Shown one piece after another: positions 60,659-64,000 of a stretch of DNA of 64,000 bases (positions are counted from its first letter, which is position 1; each line of letters opens with the position of its first letter). The position numbers and the translations under genes were made by a program. The notes under the pieces were generated by a model, which was not told the DNA's origin, ran no database searches, and worked only from the letters and a program-made list of their open reading frames with translations. Source of the DNA: Bradyrhizobium septentrionale (GTDB lineage Bacteria > Pseudomonadota > Alphaproteobacteria > Rhizobiales > Xanthobacteraceae); assembly GCF_011516645.4 (NCBI RefSeq), contig NZ_CP088285.1:9256501-9320500 (forward strand). The letters are read 5' to 3'.

Positions 60659-61857
60659 GGTGCCTCCATCAGTTTGGTCCGCTCATCCGCCTTCTCGAAC
60701 ATCGCGAAGGTGGTTTGGGGTTTGCGCAAATTCTTGGTGACGCGGATCGCGACGCGGTCGCCGACGCGGCCCATTCGTCCTTCGGTCAGCGTGACGTTGC
60801 CGCAGCGGACCGAAACCAGCGCGTCGGAGCGGATATCCAGCGGCAGCGTGTCGCCGACCTTGAGCTTCATCAGCTCCTTCAGCGGGATGTCGGCCTCGTA
60901 CAGCACCGCGTCGACGGAAATCTCGGCCTGCGCCACCTCGGTCGCGAAATGGCCTTCCCAGATCGGGTCGCGGCCGAACTTCTCGCCCATGAACATCTGC
61001 AACAGCACGTTGCGGATCGGTTCGATGGTGGCATAGGGCAGCAGCAATTCGACGTTGCCGCCGCGGTCTTCCATGTCGATGCGCAGGCGGACCAGGATCG
61101 CGGCATTGGCCGGGCGGCTGATCGCGGCAAAGCGCGGATTGGTCTCGAGCCGGTCGATCGTGAAGGTCACCGGCGACAGCGGCCGGAACGCCTGCTCGGC
61201 ATCCGACAGCACCACCTCGACCAGCCGCTTGACCAGGTTGGTCTCAATCGTGGTGTAGGGCCGGCCCTCGATCTTGAGCTGGGTCTGGCCACGGCGGCCG
61301 CCGAGCAGCACGTCGATCATCGAATAGATCAGGTTGGAGTCGACCATGGCGAGGCCGAAATTCTCCCACTCCTCGGCCTTGAACACCGACAGAACCGCCG
61401 GCAGCGGGATCGAGTTCATATAGTCGCCGAAGCGCACCGAGGTGATGCGGTCGAGCGAGACCTCGACGTTGTCGGAGGTGAAATTGCGCAAGGATGTCGT
61501 CATCAACCGCACCAGGCGGTCGAACACGATTTCGAGCATCGGCAGACGCTCGTAGGACACCATCGCGGAATCGATGATGGCGCGGATGCCGGAATGATCG
61601 TCGAGGCTGACGTCGCCGACCGTGAAGCCGAGGAGATTGTCGATCTCCTCCTGCGACAGCACGCGCTCGCCATTGGTGTTCTTGCCGCCGAAGTCGCGGC
61701 TGCCGTCCTCGACCATGGCGGCCCATTGCAGCGCCATGTTCTCGGTGAGTTCGTTCTTGGCAGCTTCCGCCGCGGCGGCTGCGGGATCCTCGGAATCGAG
61801 CGAGGCTTCCCATTGGGCCGCAATGGCGTCCTGGTCCATCTGGTCGTTGCCGGCCAT
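60655..61857 (-). CDS. fliM: Flagellar motor switch protein FliM
   Basis: 400 residues. LSQEEIDNLLGF (the CheY-P-binding LSQxEIDALL motif, here about 65-76, after an N-terminal extension), then the middle domain (TTSLRNFTSDNVEVSLDRIT, NFGLAMVDSNLIYSMIDVLL, GGRRGQ) and the C-terminal surface-presentation fold (LKVGDTLPLDIRSDALVSVR). C-ring subunit that sets rotation direction. An N-terminal extension of about 60 residues ahead of the motif is unusual. Confidence 0.93.
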   Translation of the reverse strand: MAGNDQMDQDAIAAQWEASLDSEDPAAAAAEAAKNELTENMALQWAAMVEDGSRDFGGKNTNGERVLSQEEIDNLLGFTVGDVSLDDHSGIRAIIDSAMVSYERLPMLEIVFDRLVRLMTTSLRNFTSDNVEVSLDRITSVRFGDYMNSIPLPAVLSVFKAEEWENFGLAMVDSNLIYSMIDVLLGGRRGQTQLKIEGRPYTTIETNLVKRLVEVVLSDAEQAFRPLSPVTFTIDRLETNPRFAAISRPANAAILVRLRIDMEDRGGNVELLLPYATIEPIRNVLLQMFMGEKFGRDPIWEGHFATEVAQAEISVDAVLYEADIPLKELMKLKVGDTLPLDIRSDALVSVRCGNVTLTEGRMGRVGDRVAIRVTKNLRKPQTTFAMFEKADERTKLMEAP

Positions 61858-61875
61858 GGCTTTACATCCACCCCG

Positions 61876-62364
61876 TCACTGGATCACGACTTCCTTGAAC
61901 AGCACTGCGTTCACCTGGTTGGGGGTAACCGCGAGATTGACCCGCTTGGTCAGCTCTTCCTTGAGGCGGAACAGGCCGGCCGAGCCGTTGAGATCGCTCG
62001 GGCGCAGCTCGCGCATATAGGTCTGGAACAGGTCGGTGACACGCGGCAGCGCTGGCTTGATCGCCTCGGCCTGCTTCTCTTCCTTGACCTCGAGCACGAG
62101 CTTCAGCTTGAGGTATTGCACCCGTTCGCCGGGCGCGCCGACCAGATTGACCAGCATGTCCGGCACGTCGACGAAGCTCGGCGGCTTCGGCGACGGCGCC
62201 TCGGCGTGCTGCTCCTCGCCGTGGCCGCGCATGAAGACAAACCATCCGCCCCCGCCCGCGCCGAGCACGACGAGGAGGCCTGCGACGGCAATGATCAGCT
62301 TGAGCTTGCCCTTCTTCGGAGCGGCCGCGCCCTCGCCGCTATCCGTCTTTTCCTCGTCCGCCAT
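61876..62364 (-). CDS. fliL: Flagellar basal body-associated protein FliL
   Basis: 162 residues. Cytoplasmic Lys-rich start, one membrane helix (about 21-44: LKLIIAVAGLLVVLGAGGGG), and a periplasmic FliL domain (FVDVPDMLVNLVGAPGERVQ, VTDLFQTYMRELRPSDLNGS, NQVNAVLFKEVVIQ). It surrounds and supports the stator. First gene of fliL-fliM-DUF6468-motE. A CtrA box lies 123 bases upstream. Confidence 0.93.
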   Translation of the reverse strand: MADEEKTDSGEGAAAPKKGKLKLIIAVAGLLVVLGAGGGGWFVFMRGHGEEQHAEAPSPKPPSFVDVPDMLVNLVGAPGERVQYLKLKLVLEVKEEKQAEAIKPALPRVTDLFQTYMRELRPSDLNGSAGLFRLKEELTKRVNLAVTPNQVNAVLFKEVVIQ

Positions 62365-62486
62365 CGTCCGCTCGCTTCACTCTGAAGGATGCGAACGCGA
62401 TTTGCCCCAGCTTTGGCCTGAAGACGCGATACAAATGCCGCCAGCGCACACGCGCCCCAACGAAGGCAACGCTAGGGTCATAATGG

Positions 62487-62501
62487 TTAACGGAAGCTTA
62501 G
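62487..62501 (-). promoter_or_regulatory. CtrA-like box upstream of fliL
   Basis: On the minus strand it reads CTAAGCTTCCGTTAACCAT: one mismatch in the first half (CTAA), then seven bases and a perfect TTAACCAT. It lies 123 bases before fliL. Matches the flgB box in order and orientation. Confidence 0.65.
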
Positions 62502-62619
62502 GATTTACCATCCACTAGGAAAAAACTGCCGGGCAAACATGGTCAACAAGACCTTTCTGCCGCCCCGCGCGGCCCCCGGCAAAACACCTAAGCCATTAAA
62601 ATACCTGAATATTTCAAGT

Positions 62620-62635
62620 TGGCACGGCTTTCGCT
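62620..62635 (+). promoter_or_regulatory. Sigma-54 promoter of flgF
   Basis: TGGCACGGCTTTCGCT fits the sigma-54 pattern TGGCACG-N4-TTGCW with one mismatch (TCGC). Transcription should begin near 62646, giving a leader of about 100 bases that contains two hairpins. Late flagellar genes use sigma-54 and FlbD in alphaproteobacteria. Confidence 0.75.
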
Positions 62636-62655
62636 GAGAGGACGTCGTAACCCGC

Positions 62656-62712
62656 GGGTTTGGGAGAACCCAATGGTTACCGACGGTCCGGCGTGAAGGT
62701 TTGGGAGAACCT
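62656..62712 (+). promoter_or_regulatory. Two matching hairpins in the flgF leader
   Basis: GGGTT-TGGGAG-AACCC (62656-62671) and AGGTT-TGGGAG-AACCT (62697-62712) share the loop TGGGAG and a stem in which the outer base pair differs but still pairs. Both lie in the leader, ahead of the flgF ribosome site CAGGGGAGAACC, which repeats GGGAGAACC unpaired. This pattern suggests a leader-RNA switch or a pair of protein/sRNA binding sites. Confidence 0.6.
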
Positions 62713-62746
62713 CTGCATCGGATCACCTCACAGGGGAGAACCACCG

Positions 62747-63511
62747 ATGCAGAATACGCTTCTGGTCGGACTATCGAAGCAGATGGTGCTGGAACGGCAG
62801 ATGGATGTCGTTTCCAACAACATCGCGAACATGAACACCAACGGCTACAAGGCCGACCGGTCGCTGTTCCAGGAATATCTGTCCTCGAACGCGCATGAGG
62901 ACAATTTCGCGTCCTCCGACCGCCGCGTCTCCTTTGTGCAGGACCGCGCGACCTTCCACGACTTCTCGCAGGGTCCGACCGAAGAGACCAAGAACCCGCT
63001 CGACGTCGCGATCGACGGCAACGCCTTCCTGGTGGTGCAGACGCCGGCCGGCGAACGCTACACCCGCGAAGGCAATCTGCAGATCAACGGCCGCGGCCAG
63101 CTCGTCACCGCCTCGGGCTACCAGGTGCTCGGCAACGCCGGTCCGATCACGTTCCAGCAGACCGACCACGACGTCAACATCGCCGCCGACGGCAATATCA
63201 CCGTGCAAGAGGGCACGTCCCGCCTCGACTCGGTGCGCGGCAAGCTGCGCCTGGTCTCGTTCGCGCAGGCCCAGCGCCTGCTCAAGGAAGGCTCGAACCT
63301 CTACTCAACCGGCGAGGGCGCGCAGCCGCTGCCGGACACCAAGGCGCAAATCCGCCAGGGCTTCATCGAGAAGTCGAACGTCAACTCGGTCGTCGAGATG
63401 AGCCGCATGATCGAGATCACGCGAACCTATACCGCCATCGCCTCGCTGCTGCAGCAGCAGAGCGACCTGCACAAATCGGCGATCGAGAAGCTCGCCGACG
63501 TGCCGAACTGA
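62747..63511 (+). CDS. flgF: Flagellar rod protein FlgF
   Basis: 254 residues. Begins MQNTLLVGLSKQMVLERQMD, VVSNNIANMNTNGYKADRSL, the flagellar rod/hook N-terminal motif, with a middle domain (PLDVAIDGNAFLVVQTPAGE) and C-terminal NVNSVVEMSRMIEITRTYTA. Proximal/distal rod part exported by the flagellar system. GGGGAGA seven bases upstream sets the start at 62747 (a longer open frame runs upstream without support). flgG follows by 16 bases. Confidence 0.94.
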   Translation: MQNTLLVGLSKQMVLERQMDVVSNNIANMNTNGYKADRSLFQEYLSSNAHEDNFASSDRRVSFVQDRATFHDFSQGPTEETKNPLDVAIDGNAFLVVQTPAGERYTREGNLQINGRGQLVTASGYQVLGNAGPITFQQTDHDVNIAADGNITVQEGTSRLDSVRGKLRLVSFAQAQRLLKEGSNLYSTGEGAQPLPDTKAQIRQGFIEKSNVNSVVEMSRMIEITRTYTAIASLLQQQSDLHKSAIEKLADVPN

Positions 63512-63527
63512 TCCGGAGGATTGACCG

Positions 63528-64000
63528 ATGCGCGCACTTTATACCGCAGCGACCGGAATGGCGGCACAGGAACTCAGCGTTCAGGTGATCTCCAACAACA
63601 TCGCGAACCTGCGCACCACCGGCTACAAGAAGCAGCGCGCCGCGTTCCAGGACCTGATCTACGACCACGTGCGCCGGGTCGGCGCACAGGCCTCCGATCA
63701 GAACACCATCATGCCGATGGGCATCGACCTCGGCGGCGGCGTCAAGACCGTCGGCACGCCGCGGATGATGACCCAGGGCACGCTGTCTCCGACCGGCAAC
63801 GATCTCGACGTCGCGATCCGCGGCGAAGGCTTCTTCAAGATCCTGATGCCGGACGGCACCTTCAACTACACCCGCGACGGCTCGTTCCAGATGGACAATC
63901 AGGGCCGCATCGTCAACGCGCAGGGCAACCTGGTGCAGCCGACGATCACGATCCCGCAGAACGCCTCCGGCCTCACCATCAACGCGCAGGGCCAGGTCTC
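63528..64000 (+). CDS. flgG: Flagellar rod protein FlgG, truncated by window end
   Basis: The first 157 codons are present: MRALYTAATGMAAQELSVQV, ISNNIANLRTTGYKKQRAAF, GTLSPTGNDLDVAIRGEGFF and an open frame to the window end. FlgG is the distal rod. GGAGGA precedes the ATG. It is co-transcribed with flgF. Confidence 0.94.
   Translation, partial: MRALYTAATGMAAQELSVQVISNNIANLRTTGYKKQRAAFQDLIYDHVRRVGAQASDQNTIMPMGIDLGGGVKTVGTPRMMTQGTLSPTGNDLDVAIRGEGFFKILMPDGTFNYTRDGSFQMDNQGRIVNAQGNLVQPTITIPQNASGLTINAQGQV

Larger units (their letters stand above)
62365..62746. other. Divergent regulatory region of fliL and flgF
   Basis: 382 bases. Toward fliL it has the CtrA-like box at 62487-62501. Toward flgF it has CCGGGCAAA (62531-62539) and CCCGGCAAAA (62576-62585), which resemble FlbD ftr elements, the sigma-54 promoter at 62620-62635 and the hairpin leader. 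No open frame recognised. Confidence 0.6.

Noticed and set aside
60715..62385. A 556-codon open frame opposite fliM and fliL
   Set aside because: Shadow of conserved flagellar genes; no start signal or domain.

Overview
The window is a GC-rich alphaproteobacterial chromosome segment, most likely from Bradyrhizobium or a close relative in the Nitrobacteraceae. Supporting signs are the alphaproteobacterial flagellar gene order (flgBC-fliE-fliQR-flhB followed by cckA; fliL-fliM-DUF6468-motE; flgF-flgG), TTAA-N7-TTAA CtrA boxes, several families of intergenic palindromic repeats, and many small secreted proteins typical of rhizobia. No rRNA, tRNA, CRISPR array or riboswitch was recognised.

Layout. 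1-5203: the tail of a PaaI-like thioesterase, then HdeA-like, membrane-anchored PQQ dehydrogenase, caspase-like and small exported proteins. 5347-16915: a secretion and glycosylation island. On the minus strand lie an RTX calcium-binding protein, an unknown protein, a GT4 glycosyltransferase, a type I secretion ABC transporter and its HlyD adaptor. On the plus strand lie an acetyltransferase, a second GT4 enzyme and a transglutaminase-like protein. The set recalls the ExpE1/ExpD1/ExpD2 (WgeA/WgdAB) part of the Sinorhizobium galactoglucan locus. A collapsed second RTX gene lies beside the intact one. 17211-22485: NIPSNAP, FrnE-like DsbA, an XRE regulator with two small membrane proteins, a globin/Rrf2 (NsrR-like) nitrosative-stress pair with a palindromic operator, and a SET-domain protein with a lysine-rich tail.

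22649-39075: accessory and housekeeping genes. They include IS1182-family copy 1, a TetR regulator with two duplicated operator pairs controlling a decayed carotenoid oxygenase and a membrane protein, a YciB-like septation protein, class I fumarase, a Kazal-domain protein with a broken partner, an ArsR/SRPBCC pair with a long palindromic operator, GST, DUF3606 and TIM44-domain proteins.

39386-47748: cckA and flagellar export/rod genes, led by a consensus CtrA box and interrupted by repeat elements; fliO-fliP diverge from them. 47835-53602: VOC protein, class V aminotransferase, MFS transporter, tautomerase, SDR (lacking the usual Tyr) and LysR. 53672-64000: a 1278-residue AMIN/TPR-like exported protein with a CtrA box, IS1182-family copy 2 (identical, direct orientation, about 34 kb from copy 1), a toxin-antitoxin-like relic, motE, DUF6468, fliM and fliL behind a CtrA-like box, and then flgF-flgG behind a sigma-54 promoter and a leader with two near-identical hairpins displaying a Shine-Dalgarno-like loop.

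Flagellar control logic visible here: CckA activates CtrA through ChpT (known in alphaproteobacteria), CtrA boxes precede three flagellar units including the one that runs into cckA, and the later flgFG genes appear to use sigma-54.
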